Positions 33,584 through 42,987 are shown, counted from the stretch's first letter. The stretch: 64,000 nucleotides of DNA from Streptomyces sp. NBC_00663 (GCF_036226885.1 NZ_CP109027.1:6634001-6698000), one strand, 5' to 3'. Notes: generated by a model not told the origin, from the sequence alone. Made by a program: numbers and translations.

Positions 33584-34998
33584 CCCTGCTGGCAGCGCTG
33601 CTGCTCGCCCTGTCGCTCGGACAGTCCTCCGCGAGCGCGGCCTCTTTCGCCAACCCCATCAAGGCGCAGAAGGGCGCCGACCCCTGGATCTCGTACTACA
33701 ACGGCAACTACTACATGGTGACGACGAGTTGGACCAACGTCATCACCATGCGCAAGTCGACCACGCTGGCCGGGCTCGCCACCGCGCCCAACTACCAGGT
33801 GTGGACCGGCGACGCGTCCTCGCGCTGCTGCAACATCTGGGCGCCGGAGATCCACTTCCTCAACGGCAAGTGGTACCTGTACTACGTCGCCGGACAGAAC
33901 ATCACCGACTACAACGCCACCCAGCGCACCCATGTCCTCGAAAGCGCCGGGACGGACCCCACCGGGCCCTACACCTACAAGAACCAGCTCAACTCCGCCT
34001 GGATGCTGGACCCGACGGTCGGCACCATCAACGGCCAGCTCTACCTCTTCGGCAGCGCGAGCGGCGGCACGCAGAACCTGGTGGCCGCCAGGATGTCCAA
34101 CCCGTACACCCTCGCCACCGGCTTCTCGACCATCTCCACGCCGACGTACTCCTGGGAGAAGTCCGGCGGCACGGTCAACGAGGGCCCGGAGATCCTCCAG
34201 CGCAACGGCCAGACCTACCTCATCTACTCGGCGAGCGGCTGCTGGACCCCCGACTACAAACTCGGCCAGCTGACTCTGACGGGCTCCGACCCCCTCTCGG
34301 CCTCCTCCTGGACGAAGAAGACCACCCCCGTCTTCCAGCGCAACGACTCGGCAGGCGTCTACGGCCCCGGCCACAACGGCTTCTTCACCTCGCCGGACGG
34401 CACCGAGAACTGGATCGTCTACCACGCCAACGACTCGTCCTCCGACGGCTGTGACAACGGCCGTACGACCCGCGCCCAGAAGTTCACCTGGAACTCCGAC
34501 GGCACCCCGAACCTCGGCACCCCGGTGGCCCTCGGCGCGAGCATGACGGGCCCGTCCGGCGAGCCGTCGTCCACCTCCACGACGTACACCATCACCAACC
34601 GCAACAGCGGCAAGTGCCTCGATGTGGCCGGGAGTTCGACGGCCGACGGCGCCAACGTCCAGCAGTACACCTGCAACGGCGGCAACAACCAGAAGTGGCG
34701 TACAGAGGACCAGGGTGACGACACCAGTCGCCTGGTGAACGTGGCAACGGGCAAGGTCCTGGACACGGCGGACTGTTCCAGCGCGGACGGCGCCGACCTA
34801 CGCCAGTGGAGCTGGCTGAACAACACCTGCCAACGCTTCCGCTTCGTGGTGACGGACAGCAGCTACGTGAGGATCGTCAACGAGGCGACAGGCAAGGTGG
34901 CCGATGTAGCCGACTGCTCCACGGCGGACGCGGCAGACGTCAGGCAATGGACCTGGCTGAACAACAATTGCCAACAGTGGAAACTGAACCCGGCCTAG
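33565..34998 (+). CDS. secreted GH43 exo-arabinanase-type enzyme with C-terminal CBM13
   Basis: 477 residues: Sec signal (about 1-26), GH43 domain (about 27-340), ricin-B/CBM13 lectin domain (about 345-477). Catalytic acids visible: D39 in 'GADPWISYY', D149 in 'WMLDPTVG', E206 in 'VNEGPEIL'. The catalytic domain resembles the exo-alpha-1,5-L-arabinofuranosidase group of GH43. The lectin domain has beta-trefoil repeats 'KCLDVAG..ADGANVQQYTC', 'KVLDTAD..ADGADLRQWSW' and 'KVADVAD..ADAADVRQWTW'. It overlaps the endo-arabinanase gene by 19 bases, so endo and exo enzymes are made together. Confidence 0.9.
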   Translation: MARRLLTLLAALLLALSLGQSSASAASFANPIKAQKGADPWISYYNGNYYMVTTSWTNVITMRKSTTLAGLATAPNYQVWTGDASSRCCNIWAPEIHFLNGKWYLYYVAGQNITDYNATQRTHVLESAGTDPTGPYTYKNQLNSAWMLDPTVGTINGQLYLFGSASGGTQNLVAARMSNPYTLATGFSTISTPTYSWEKSGGTVNEGPEILQRNGQTYLIYSASGCWTPDYKLGQLTLTGSDPLSASSWTKKTTPVFQRNDSAGVYGPGHNGFFTSPDGTENWIVYHANDSSSDGCDNGRTTRAQKFTWNSDGTPNLGTPVALGASMTGPSGEPSSTSTTYTITNRNSGKCLDVAGSSTADGANVQQYTCNGGNNQKWRTEDQGDDTSRLVNVATGKVLDTADCSSADGADLRQWSWLNNTCQRFRFVVTDSSYVRIVNEATGKVADVADCSTADAADVRQWTWLNNNCQQWKLNPA

Positions 34999-35012
34999 CT
35001 GCAACGCCCTGA

Positions 35013-35045
35013 AGGGGCGCGGGGAACCGCGCGACCAGCCACAAC
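35013..35045 (+). repeat. Streptomyces GC-rich intergenic repeat, copy 3 (diverged)
   Basis: The same element as at 10043 but with an ACCGCGC for ACTGCGC change and a diverged right end, so the terminal GGGGC/GCCCC pairing is partly lost. It lies between the convergent GH43-CBM13 and aminotransferase genes. Confidence 0.85.
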
Positions 35046-35068
35046 GGACCCGCACCCGCCCGCGCCCC

Positions 35069-36586
35069 TCAGGCCCCCGCAGCATTAGGCCAAGCCCCAC
35101 TGTTCGGCCACCCCTGAGCCGGCGCCGGCGTCAACCCATTGGTCCCCCGAACCTGCGCAGCGGTCAGCCCACCCCGCGCAGGCACCCCAGGCGGCGTAGG
35201 CCCATCAGGCACCCCGTACGGCGACTGAACGGCCGCAGCAGGAGCAACCGGCATAGGCGTAGGCATCGGCATCGGCTGAGGCGCCGCAGGCATGGGCATG
35301 GGCATGGGCTGAGGCTGCGGAGCAACCGGCTGAGGCGCCGCAGGCATAGGCGCCGCCATAGCCTGCGCAGCCAGCGGCATGCCCACCCCGTTGCTCATCA
35401 GCCGGTCCACGGCCGCCGTACCCGAGCTGTAGCTGGTCCCGGTAGCCAGCTCGGGCACGGCGGCTCCCCTCCTGGTCCCGTAGAGCACCTGTTCCAGCGC
35501 GGACACCAGGCGACGCACGTCCGTCTGGGGGCGCACCACGAGACGCAGGAAGCGGCTGGACGAGCCGATCTTGTTGCCGCACTCGCGGACCAGGATCCGG
35601 TGCTCGGAGAGCAGGCGGTCCCGGACCACGGTGCCTTCGGCGCCCACGGGGAGGCGCACGAAGAGAAAGTTGCCCTGGGAGGGGTAGACGGTCAGACCGG
35701 GGAGGGCGGAGAGCTGGCTCGACATGTCGAGGCGGTCCCGGTAGACCTGCTGGAGGCTCTGCGCGTACTCGGCGCCGTGCTCCTTGAGCATGAACACCAC
35801 GTACTCGGCGAAGGCGTTGAGGTTCCACTTCGGCAGCATCGAGCGGACGCGGCCGGCGAGGGCCGGGTTGGCGACCATGTAGCCGAAGCGTATGCCGTGC
35901 AGCCCGAAGTTCTTGCCGAGCGACCGGAGCACGATCACGTTCGGCCGCAGCATCGCCTCCTGCACCACCGAAGGCTCCGCCTCCGCGTCGGCGAACTCCA
36001 GGAAGCTCTCGTCGATGACGACCAGGTCGAGGTCGGCCATCGCGTCCATGAACTGCACGACGGCGTGCTTGTGGAGGAAGCCGCCGTCGGGGTTGTTGGG
36101 GTTGCAGATCACGGCCGCCCGGGTCCCCCTGGCCCGGATGAACTCGGCGTACTGGGCGAGGTCGAGGGCGAAGCCGCTGGACTCCTGGAGCGGGAACATG
36201 TCGACCCGCTTGCCGGTCTCCATGGGCTGGTCGGTCCAGCGGCCGAAGGTGGGGACGGGGATGGCGAGGGACTCACGGACCAGCAGGTGGTCGATCCAGG
36301 TGATCAGTTCGGTCGAGCCGTTGCCCATCGCCACGGCCTGCGGCGGGAGTTGGAGGAGGTTGCACAGCTCGGCGGTGATGGTGTCGGCGCTGGACGGGTA
36401 GTACGTGATGATGTCGCGGAGGCGGCCGGACATCTCGTCCCACATCCCCGGGGTGGGGAAGTAGGGGTTCACCGGAATACAGAAGTCGATCGGGCCTGCC
36501 CCGTCGCCGACCGCCCGCGTCAGCGCCGCCATGGACGGGCTGTGCGCCGCTGTGCTGCGGAACAGCGAGGTGACGTTCTCGGCCAT
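35069..36586 (-). CDS. PLP-dependent class I/II aminotransferase with disordered tail
   Basis: 505 residues. The histidinol-phosphate-aminotransferase-like core (about 1-375) has 'AVMGNGSTELI' type cofactor contacts, 'AAVICNPNNPDGGF', 'LVVIDESFLEF' and the Schiff-base lysine in 'VLRSLGKNFGLHGIRFGY'. A tail of about 120 residues follows, dominated by Met-Pro, Ala-Pro and Gln-Pro repeats. Histidine genes are absent nearby, so the substrate may be another amino acid. ATG 36586 has GGAGG four bases upstream. Confidence 0.85.
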   Translation of the reverse strand: MAENVTSLFRSTAAHSPSMAALTRAVGDGAGPIDFCIPVNPYFPTPGMWDEMSGRLRDIITYYPSSADTITAELCNLLQLPPQAVAMGNGSTELITWIDHLLVRESLAIPVPTFGRWTDQPMETGKRVDMFPLQESSGFALDLAQYAEFIRARGTRAAVICNPNNPDGGFLHKHAVVQFMDAMADLDLVVIDESFLEFADAEAEPSVVQEAMLRPNVIVLRSLGKNFGLHGIRFGYMVANPALAGRVRSMLPKWNLNAFAEYVVFMLKEHGAEYAQSLQQVYRDRLDMSSQLSALPGLTVYPSQGNFLFVRLPVGAEGTVVRDRLLSEHRILVRECGNKIGSSSRFLRLVVRPQTDVRRLVSALEQVLYGTRRGAAVPELATGTSYSSGTAAVDRLMSNGVGMPLAAQAMAAPMPAAPQPVAPQPQPMPMPMPAAPQPMPMPTPMPVAPAAAVQSPYGVPDGPTPPGVPARGGLTAAQVRGTNGLTPAPAQGWPNSGAWPNAAGA

Positions 36587-36748
36587 GGAACCTCCGTATG
36601 GGGCGGACCCGTCGGGGACGGCCGGGTCCGTCGTCTTTGGGTGGCCCGCGCGGGGGAGCACGGGCCGCTCATACATACGGGGGCTGCGGGGGCACTGTTC
36701 AACCGCTGAGAAATCGGTAAGAAATTGTGTGCCACCTGTGAAGGAGGG

Positions 36749-37795
36749 TCACGTGTGGAAGGAGTGCACGGTCGTCGACCGGTAGGTCTGCCCAGGTCGC
36801 AGCACGGTCGAGGGGAAGTTCTCGTGGTTCGGGGAGTCAGGATAGTGCTGGGTCTCCAGGCACAGCGCGTCGCCCTGACGGTAGGTGCGGCCGGCCGGGC
36901 CGACCAGCGTTCCGTCGAGGAAGTTGCCCGAGTAGAACTGCACGCCGGGCTCGGTGGAGGCGATCCGCAGGGTGCGGCCCGAGGCGGGGTCGAGCAGGGT
37001 CGCCACGGTCTCCGGTTCCGCCGTGACCCCCTTGTCCAGGACCCAGTTGTGGTCGTACCCCTTGGCCGCGAGCAGCTGCGGATGCCCGGTGCGCAGATCC
37101 CGGCCGATCGGCTTCGACTCGCGGAAGTCGAAGGGCGTGCCCGCCACCGGCGCCAGCTCACCGGTCGGGATCAGGCCCGGGTCGGTGGGCGTGAAGTGGG
37201 CCGCGGGGATGGCCAGTTCGTGGTTCTCGATCGTGCCGCTGCCCTCACCCGTGAGGTTCCAGTAGACGTGGTTGGTGAGGTTGACGATCGTGGCCTGGTC
37301 GGTGGTGGCCTCGTAGTCGATGCGCCAGTCGCCCTCGGCGGTGAGGGTGTACGTCACCTTCACCGTGAGCGTGCCCGGGTAGCCCATCTCGCCGTCGGGG
37401 GAGATGTACGACAGGCGCAGGCCGATGTCGGTGCCGCGCTCGAAGGGCTCGACGTCCCAGACCACCGTGTCGAAGCCCGCCTCGCCGCCGTGCAGGCTGT
37501 TCTCGCCGTCGTCGACGGAGAGTTGGTGCACCGAACCGTCCAGCGTGAACGCGCCCTTGCCGATGCGGTTGCCGTACCGGCCGATCAGCGCCCCGAAGTA
37601 CGGGCTGGAGGTCACGTAGTCCTCGACGCGGGTGAAGCCCAGGGAGACGTTCGCGTACCGGCCGTGCCGGTCGGGGACCTCCAGGGACTGCACGATCCCG
37701 CCGTAGGACAGGACCTTGATACGGGTGCCGCCGTTCTCCAGCGACCAGCGGTGGATCTCGGTGCCGTCGGCGAGCTTGCCGAAGAGTTCCTTCAC
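36749..37795 (-). CDS. galM: aldose 1-epimerase (galactose mutarotase)
   Basis: 348 residues. GalM features: 'VLSYGGIVQSLEVPDRHG', 'YFGALIGRYGNRIGKGAF' (Arg), 'LHGGEAGFDTVVWD' (His), 'NLTNHVYWNLTGEG' (His) and 'GVQFYSGNFLDG' with 'NHENFPSTVLRPGQTY' (catalytic Glu-type region near the C-terminus). It interconverts alpha and beta anomers of galactose or other aldoses. It is the last gene after the ChvE-MmsA-MmsB importer, separated from it by a short terminator, which points to galactose-type sugars as importer substrates. Confidence 0.93.
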   Translation of the reverse strand: MKELFGKLADGTEIHRWSLENGGTRIKVLSYGGIVQSLEVPDRHGRYANVSLGFTRVEDYVTSSPYFGALIGRYGNRIGKGAFTLDGSVHQLSVDDGENSLHGGEAGFDTVVWDVEPFERGTDIGLRLSYISPDGEMGYPGTLTVKVTYTLTAEGDWRIDYEATTDQATIVNLTNHVYWNLTGEGSGTIENHELAIPAAHFTPTDPGLIPTGELAPVAGTPFDFRESKPIGRDLRTGHPQLLAAKGYDHNWVLDKGVTAEPETVATLLDPASGRTLRIASTEPGVQFYSGNFLDGTLVGPAGRTYRQGDALCLETQHYPDSPNHENFPSTVLRPGQTYRSTTVHSFHT

Positions 37796-37833
37796 CGGGG
37801 TTACTCCCTTCCTCAGGAAAGGTCCATGGGAAA

Positions 37834-37857
37834 GGGCCCCGCCGTGTGGCGGGGCCC
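37834..37857 (-). terminator. 10-bp GC stem-loop between mmsB-like and galM genes
   Basis: GGGCCCCGCC and GGCGGGGCCC pair perfectly around a GTGT loop; TTTCCC follows on the minus strand. It probably lowers read-through from the importer operon into galM. Confidence 0.75.
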
Positions 37858-37877
37858 GATGCGGTCGAACCGGTCTG

Positions 37878-39122
37878 CTAGGAACCGGACTTGCGCTTGT
37901 TCCACACGTCGAACCCGACCGCGGCCAGCAGGGCGAGGCCCTTGATGACCTGCTGCCAGTCGGAGCCGACGCTGAGGAGGTTCATGCCGTTGTTCAGGAC
38001 ACCGAGGACCAGACCGCCGATGATCGCGCCGAGGACGGTGCCGACACCGCCGCTCATGGACGCGCCGCCGATGAACGCCGAGGCGATGGCCTCCAGTTCG
38101 TAGTTGAGGCCCGCCTTCGGGGACGCCGCGTTCAGTCGCGCGGCGATCGCCAGACCCGCCAGGGCCGCGAGCGCGCCCATGTTCAGGAAGACGAGGAAGG
38201 TGACCTTCTTGTCCTTCACACCGGACAGCTTCGCGGCCGGCAGGTTGCCGCCGATCGCGTAGATGTGCCGGCCGAAGATCGAGTTGCGCATCAGGTAGCC
38301 GTAGCCGACGACCAGCGCGCCCAGGATGAGCAGGACGATCGGCGCACCCTTGTAGCTGGCGAGCAGCATGGTGACGACGAGGATCGCGGCGACGATCGAG
38401 ACGAGCTTCAGCAGGAAGATGTTCCTGGGCAGCACGTCGAGGGAGAACTCCTGCTGGCGCCCCCGGTCGCGGACCTCCTGGAGGACCACGAAGACGATCA
38501 GGGCGAAGCCCAGCAGCAGCGTGATGTTGTGGTAGTTGGTGTCCGGGCCGGTCTCCGGCAGGAAGCCGTTGCCGATCTTCTGGAGTCCGCTCGGGAACGG
38601 GCCGAGGGTCTGGCCCTCCAGCAGAATCTCGGTGAAGCCGCGGAAGACCAGCATGCCCGCGAGGGTGACGATGAACGACGGTATGCCGAGATACGCGATG
38701 AGGAAGCCCTGGGCCGCCCCCGCGCCCGCGCCGACCGCCAGGCTCAGCACCACGGCTATCGGCCAGGACACATCGTGCTGGACCGTCAGTACCGCCGCGA
38801 ACGCACCCACGAACGCCGTGACCGAGCCGACCGACAGGTCGATGTGGCCCGCGATGATGACCAGCATCATGCCGATCGCGAGGATCAGCACATAGCTGTT
38901 CTGCAACACCAGGTTGGAGACGTTGCGCGGCAGCAGCAGGTCACCGTCGGTCCACACCGCGAACAGCGCGACGATCAGGCCGAGGGCGATCAGCATGCCG
39001 TACTGGCGCATGTTGCGGCGCAGGCCGTCCAGCATCAGCTGCAACAGGTTGTCGCCGGAGGCGGAGCCGCTCTTGCCCGGCGGCGCCGGGGCCGGCGTCT
39101 TGGCGGTCACGTCCGTGCTCAT
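37878..39122 (-). CDS. mmsB: monosaccharide ABC transporter permease (MmsB/XylH type)
   Basis: 414 residues with ten or more hydrophobic helices. The RbsC/XylH signature 'IIAGHIDLSVGSVTAFVGAFAAVL' and 'LGIPSFIVTLAGMLVFRGFTEILLEG' are present, as is 'AFIGGASMSGGVGTVLGAIIGGLVLGVLNNGM'. It forms the membrane channel of the ChvE-type importer. The start overlaps the ATPase gene by four bases (ATGA). Confidence 0.9.
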   Translation of the reverse strand: MSTDVTAKTPAPAPPGKSGSASGDNLLQLMLDGLRRNMRQYGMLIALGLIVALFAVWTDGDLLLPRNVSNLVLQNSYVLILAIGMMLVIIAGHIDLSVGSVTAFVGAFAAVLTVQHDVSWPIAVVLSLAVGAGAGAAQGFLIAYLGIPSFIVTLAGMLVFRGFTEILLEGQTLGPFPSGLQKIGNGFLPETGPDTNYHNITLLLGFALIVFVVLQEVRDRGRQQEFSLDVLPRNIFLLKLVSIVAAILVVTMLLASYKGAPIVLLILGALVVGYGYLMRNSIFGRHIYAIGGNLPAAKLSGVKDKKVTFLVFLNMGALAALAGLAIAARLNAASPKAGLNYELEAIASAFIGGASMSGGVGTVLGAIIGGLVLGVLNNGMNLLSVGSDWQQVIKGLALLAAVGFDVWNKRKSGS

Positions 39123-40669
39123 CGGGTTACCTCTTTGTCCTTGGTCATCTGGCGCATCAGCGATTCCTGCGAGGCCTCGGCACGGGAGAACTCGCCGGTC
39201 AGCCGCCCGGCGGCCATCGTGTAGATGCGGTCACACATGCCGAGCAGCTCGGGCAGCTCGGACGAGATGAAGACCACCGCCTTGCCCTGTGCGGCCAGCT
39301 GGTCGATGACGGTGTAGATCTCGTACTTGGCACCGACGTCGATGCCTCGGGTGGGTTCGTCCAGGATCAGCACCTCGGGACCGGCGAAGATCCACTTGCT
39401 GAGGACGACCTTCTGCTGGTTGCCGCCGGACAGCTTGCCCACCGGCTCGAAGACGGTCGGCGCCTTGATGTTCATGGACTTGCGGAAGCCCTCGGCGACC
39501 TTCCGCTCCTCGTGCTCGTCGACCACACCTCGCTTGGCGACCTTGTTCAGGGCGCTCAGCGAGATGTTGCGGTTGATGGTGTCGATGAGGTTGAGGCCGT
39601 AGTGCTTGCGGTCCTCGGTGACATAGGCGATGCCGTGGTCGACCGCCTCGGCGACCGACTTGGTACGGATCTCCTTGCCGTCCTTGAGGACCGTGCCGGC
39701 CGCGTGCCGCCCGTAGGAGCGGCCGAACACGCTCATCGCGAGCTCGGTGCGGCCCGCGCCCATCAGCCCGGCGATGCCGACGATCTCCCCGCGCCGGACA
39801 TGGATCGACACGTCGTCGACGACCTTGCGCTGCTGGTCGATCGGGTGGTGCACGGTCCAGTCGCGGATCTCCAGGGCCGGAGCCGCGTCCAGCTCACCGT
39901 CGTACGCGGTGCGTTCGGGGAAGCGGTGGTCGAGGTCGCGGCCGACCATGCCGGAGATGATCCGGTCCTCGGAGGTCTCCTCGGACTTCACGTCGAGGGT
40001 CTCGATGGTCTTGCCGTCGCGGATGATCGTGACGGAGTCGGCGACCTTGCGGATCTCGTTGAGCTTGTGCGAGATGATGATCGAGGTGATGCCTTGCTTC
40101 TTCAACTCCAGGATCAGATCCAGGAGTTTGCCGCTGTCCTCGTCGTTCAGGGCGGCGGTGGGCTCGTCCAGGATCAGCAGCTTCACCTTCTTGGAGAGCG
40201 CCTTGGCGATCTCCACCAGCTGCTGCTTGCCGACACCGATGTCGGCGACCCGGGTCTCGGGGTGCTCGCTGAGCCCCACCCGGCGCAGCAGCTCGCTCGC
40301 GTGCCGCAGGGTCTCGCGCCAGTCGATGAAGCCGCGCGAGGCGTGCTCGTTGCCGAGGAAGATGTTCTCCGCGAGGGAGAGGTAGGGCACCAGCGCCAGC
40401 TCCTGGTGGATGATGACGATGCCGTGCGCCTCGCTCGCCCGGATGTCCTTGAACTCGCAGACGTCCCCTTCGAAGAGGATCTCGCCCTCGTACGTGCCGT
40501 GCGGATGGACTCCGGAGAGCACCTTCATCAAGGTGGACTTCCCGGCGCCGTTCTCACCGCAGATGGCGTGGACCTCGCCCTGGCGGACGGTCAGCGTGAC
40601 GTCCGACAGCGCTTTCACACCGGGAAAGGTCTTGACGATCGAGCGCATTTCCAGGACGGGTCCCGCCAT
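39119..40669 (-). CDS. mmsA: monosaccharide ABC transporter ATPase (MmsA/XylG type)
   Basis: 516 residues with two fused ATPase domains, typical of CUT2 importers. The first domain has Walker A 'GENGAGKSTLM' and Walker B 'LLILDEPTAAL'; the second has a degenerate A site 'GLMGAGRTELAMSVFG', an LSGGNQQKV signature and 'VLILDEPTRGIDVG'. ATG 40669 has GGAAGG upstream; an in-frame TTG five codons earlier is less likely. It powers uptake with the overlapping permease. Confidence 0.92.
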   Translation of the reverse strand: MAGPVLEMRSIVKTFPGVKALSDVTLTVRQGEVHAICGENGAGKSTLMKVLSGVHPHGTYEGEILFEGDVCEFKDIRASEAHGIVIIHQELALVPYLSLAENIFLGNEHASRGFIDWRETLRHASELLRRVGLSEHPETRVADIGVGKQQLVEIAKALSKKVKLLILDEPTAALNDEDSGKLLDLILELKKQGITSIIISHKLNEIRKVADSVTIIRDGKTIETLDVKSEETSEDRIISGMVGRDLDHRFPERTAYDGELDAAPALEIRDWTVHHPIDQQRKVVDDVSIHVRRGEIVGIAGLMGAGRTELAMSVFGRSYGRHAAGTVLKDGKEIRTKSVAEAVDHGIAYVTEDRKHYGLNLIDTINRNISLSALNKVAKRGVVDEHEERKVAEGFRKSMNIKAPTVFEPVGKLSGGNQQKVVLSKWIFAGPEVLILDEPTRGIDVGAKYEIYTVIDQLAAQGKAVVFISSELPELLGMCDRIYTMAAGRLTGEFSRAEASQESLMRQMTKDKEVTR

Positions 40670-40721
40670 GGTCGTGCCTTCCAATCTGGGTTTCTTACAA
40701 GCGACTACAGAGGACGGGGAA

Positions 40722-41828
40722 CTACTTGAGCTCGCCCTCGGTGTAGTAGCCGCCGTCGACCAGGACCTGCTTGTAGTTGCTCTTGTCGACGCTCACCGGC
40801 TTGAGCAGGTAGGCGGGGATGACCTTGGAGCCGTTGTCGTAGGTCTTGGTGTCGTTGGTCTCGGGCTTCTTGTCGTTGAGCACCGCGTCGACCATGTTGG
40901 CCGCGACCTTGGCCAGCTCACGGGTGTCCTTGTAGACGGTCTGCGTCTGCTCGCCCGCGATGATCGACTTCACGGAGGCCAGCTCGGCGTCCTGACCGGT
41001 CAGGACCGGGAGCGGCTTGGCCTTGGTGCCGTAGCCGTCGGACTTCAGCGCCGACAGGATGCCGATGGAGATGCCGTCGTACGGCGACAGGACCGCGTCG
41101 ACCCGGCCGGACTTGTAGGAGCCGGTCAGGATGTCGTCCATGCGGCGCTGGGCGGTGGCGCCGTCCCAGCGCAGGGTGGTGACCTTGTTGAGGTCGACCT
41201 GGCCGGACTTGACGACGAGCTTCTTGGAGTCGATGTACGGCTTCAGGACGCTCATCGCGCCGTTGAAGAAGTACTTGGTGTTGTTGTCGTCGTTGGAGCC
41301 GGCGAACAGCTCGATGTTGAAGGGGCCCTTGCCGGAGGCGAGGCCGAGCTTGTCGACGATGTAGCTGGCCTGGAGCTCGCCGACCTTGCTGTTGTCGAAG
41401 GAGGCGTAGTAGTCGACGTTCGGCGTGCCGAGGATCAGGCGGTCGTAGGCGATGACGGGGATGCCCGCGTCCTTCGCCTCCTGGAGCACGTTGTTGAGCG
41501 ACTTGTTGTCGATCGCGGCGACGATCAGCGCCTTGACGCCCTGGGTGATCAGGTTCTCGATCTGCGAGACCTGCTGGTCGGGCTCGTCCTCGCCGTAGAC
41601 CAGCTTGGTCTTGTAGCCCAGCTTCTGAAGGTTGGTCTCGACGTTCTTGCCGTCGGCGATCCAGCGCTCGGAGGACTTGGTCGGCATCGCGATGCCGATG
41701 GTGCCGCCCTTGGAGTCGCCCTTGCTCTCCGCGCTGCCACCCTCGCTGTCCTGGCCACAGGCGGTCAGGGAGAGGGCGAGGACGGCCGAGGTGGCTATGG
41801 CGGAGAGTGCAGCTCTGCGGTTAAGCAT
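40722..41828 (-). CDS. chvE: ChvE-type multiple-monosaccharide-binding lipoprotein
   Basis: 368 residues. The lipoprotein signal peptide ends in lipobox LTAC (residue about 24). The mature protein has the periplasmic-binding-protein I fold with 'GIAMPTKSSERWIADGKNVETNLQKLGY', 'IVAAIDNKSLNNVLQEAKDAGIPVIAYDRLI' and 'FAGSNDDNNTKYFFNGAMSVL', close to ChvE/XylF. Proteins of this type bind galactose, arabinose, glucose or xylose. ATG 41828 was chosen because AAGG lies nine bases upstream; two upstream ATGs are too close to it. Confidence 0.88.
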   Translation of the reverse strand: MLNRRAALSAIATSAVLALSLTACGQDSEGGSAESKGDSKGGTIGIAMPTKSSERWIADGKNVETNLQKLGYKTKLVYGEDEPDQQVSQIENLITQGVKALIVAAIDNKSLNNVLQEAKDAGIPVIAYDRLILGTPNVDYYASFDNSKVGELQASYIVDKLGLASGKGPFNIELFAGSNDDNNTKYFFNGAMSVLKPYIDSKKLVVKSGQVDLNKVTTLRWDGATAQRRMDDILTGSYKSGRVDAVLSPYDGISIGILSALKSDGYGTKAKPLPVLTGQDAELASVKSIIAGEQTQTVYKDTRELAKVAANMVDAVLNDKKPETNDTKTYDNGSKVIPAYLLKPVSVDKSNYKQVLVDGGYYTEGELK

Positions 41829-41969
41829 GATCATCATCCTTGATGTTCTAGAGACCGGGGGCGGTCCGGCGATGCGGGCGCCGGTCGGTGGTGCTGGATC
41901 GACCGAGAGAAGTTGTGTCGGAGTCTGTTCGACTCCGTCGGCTTCTGTGAAGGGGCGTTGTCCGGAACG

Positions 41970-42938
41970 TTATGCAGGCGTTTCGAATCGCGTCAGCGCG
42001 CCGGGCAGTCTTGAGCCGAGCGGCGCCATGTCGCCGTCCGCTCCGTGCCGTGCGAGCAGGTCCAGGGCGAGCCGTCCGCGCCGCACTCTTTCCTTGGCGG
42101 TGGACAGCGTGAGATCGCGCATGTGATGGCCGTACGGGTAGATCCCGGGAGCCTTCGACAGGCCGAACTTCAGATAGAGCGGGGCGCCGCGCCGGATCAG
42201 CTCGGCGACCTCGTACATCCGCACATAGCCGCCGAGATCGTCCGGGGCCTCGATGTACATGTCCATCGGGGCGCCCGACACCCGGCGGATCTCGGTGAGT
42301 TGATCCAGCGTCAGATCGCTGGGCACGTTGATCGAGTCGCCGCCGAGGTTCTCGTAGACGGCGTACGCGGCCGGGTTCACCGGCCCGATCAGCGCCGACA
42401 CCTTGAGCGTGGTGTCGGCCGGGATGATCCCGGCGACGCGCGCCCGGTGCAGCGTCCACAGCACGCCCTCGTCGGCGACGAGCAGGCACTTCACGCCCAG
42501 CCCGGTGGCGCGGACGGCGTCCTCGACACACCCGGCGACCGCGTCGTGGCCACGGGCGCGCAGACCCGCGCCCTTGGAGTCGGTCCGGGTGGAGCCGCCG
42601 ATGTCCCAGGTGCCGCGGGGGCCGGTGAACAGGCAGAGCTCGATGTCCCGCTCGGCGGTCGCCTCCACCATCTCGGTGATCTCGGCGTCGGTGAGCATCC
42701 ACACGCCGCTGCCCTGGCTGATCCGGTGGATCGGCACATCGAGCCGCGAGGACTCCTTGAGGACCACGGCGAGGGCCTCGGGCCCCTCCACGGAGGGCAC
42801 TTCGGTGCGCCAGCGGCCGCCGCCGGGGAAGGCGTGCTCAGAAGCGTCGGCCGGGTCGAGGGCGGGAGCGCCCAGACCGAGCGCTGCGAGCGCCTGCTCA
42901 CCGGGTCGTCGGGCCGCGCTGGCGGTGGTGTCGGTCAC
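41970..42938 (-). CDS. conserved protein of unknown function, TIM-barrel-like (U32-peptidase-like)
   Basis: 322 residues, cytoplasmic, no signal. Alternating alpha/beta pattern with 'LDVPIHRISQGSGVWMLTDAEITEMVEAT', 'IELCLFTGPRGTWDIGG', 'TLKVSALIGPVNPAAYAVYENLGGDSINVPSDL' and 'LYLKFGLSKAPGIYPYGHHMRDLTL'. Some relatives are labelled U32 family peptidase, but I see no basis for peptidase activity. It is first in the ChvE importer-galM direction, so a role in sugar or sugar-acid metabolism is more likely. GTG 42938 has AAGGA upstream. A 16-base operator candidate lies just before it. Confidence 0.6.
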   Translation of the reverse strand: MTDTTASAARRPGEQALAALGLGAPALDPADASEHAFPGGGRWRTEVPSVEGPEALAVVLKESSRLDVPIHRISQGSGVWMLTDAEITEMVEATAERDIELCLFTGPRGTWDIGGSTRTDSKGAGLRARGHDAVAGCVEDAVRATGLGVKCLLVADEGVLWTLHRARVAGIIPADTTLKVSALIGPVNPAAYAVYENLGGDSINVPSDLTLDQLTEIRRVSGAPMDMYIEAPDDLGGYVRMYEVAELIRRGAPLYLKFGLSKAPGIYPYGHHMRDLTLSTAKERVRRGRLALDLLARHGADGDMAPLGSRLPGALTRFETPA

Positions 42939-42952
42939 AAGCTGTCCTTCGT

Positions 42953-42987
42953 GTTCGATATTTCGGACGTGGGTCGCGGCTCTGCGT
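42953..42987 (-). promoter_or_regulatory. operator candidate upstream of the ChvE importer operon
   Basis: GTTCGATATTTCGGAC at 42953-42968 matches the palindrome at the other promoters almost exactly. A weak second copy (GGTCGCGGCTCTGCGT) starts 19 bases further at 42972. I could not identify a matching TACGGT -10 here. Confidence 0.6.
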
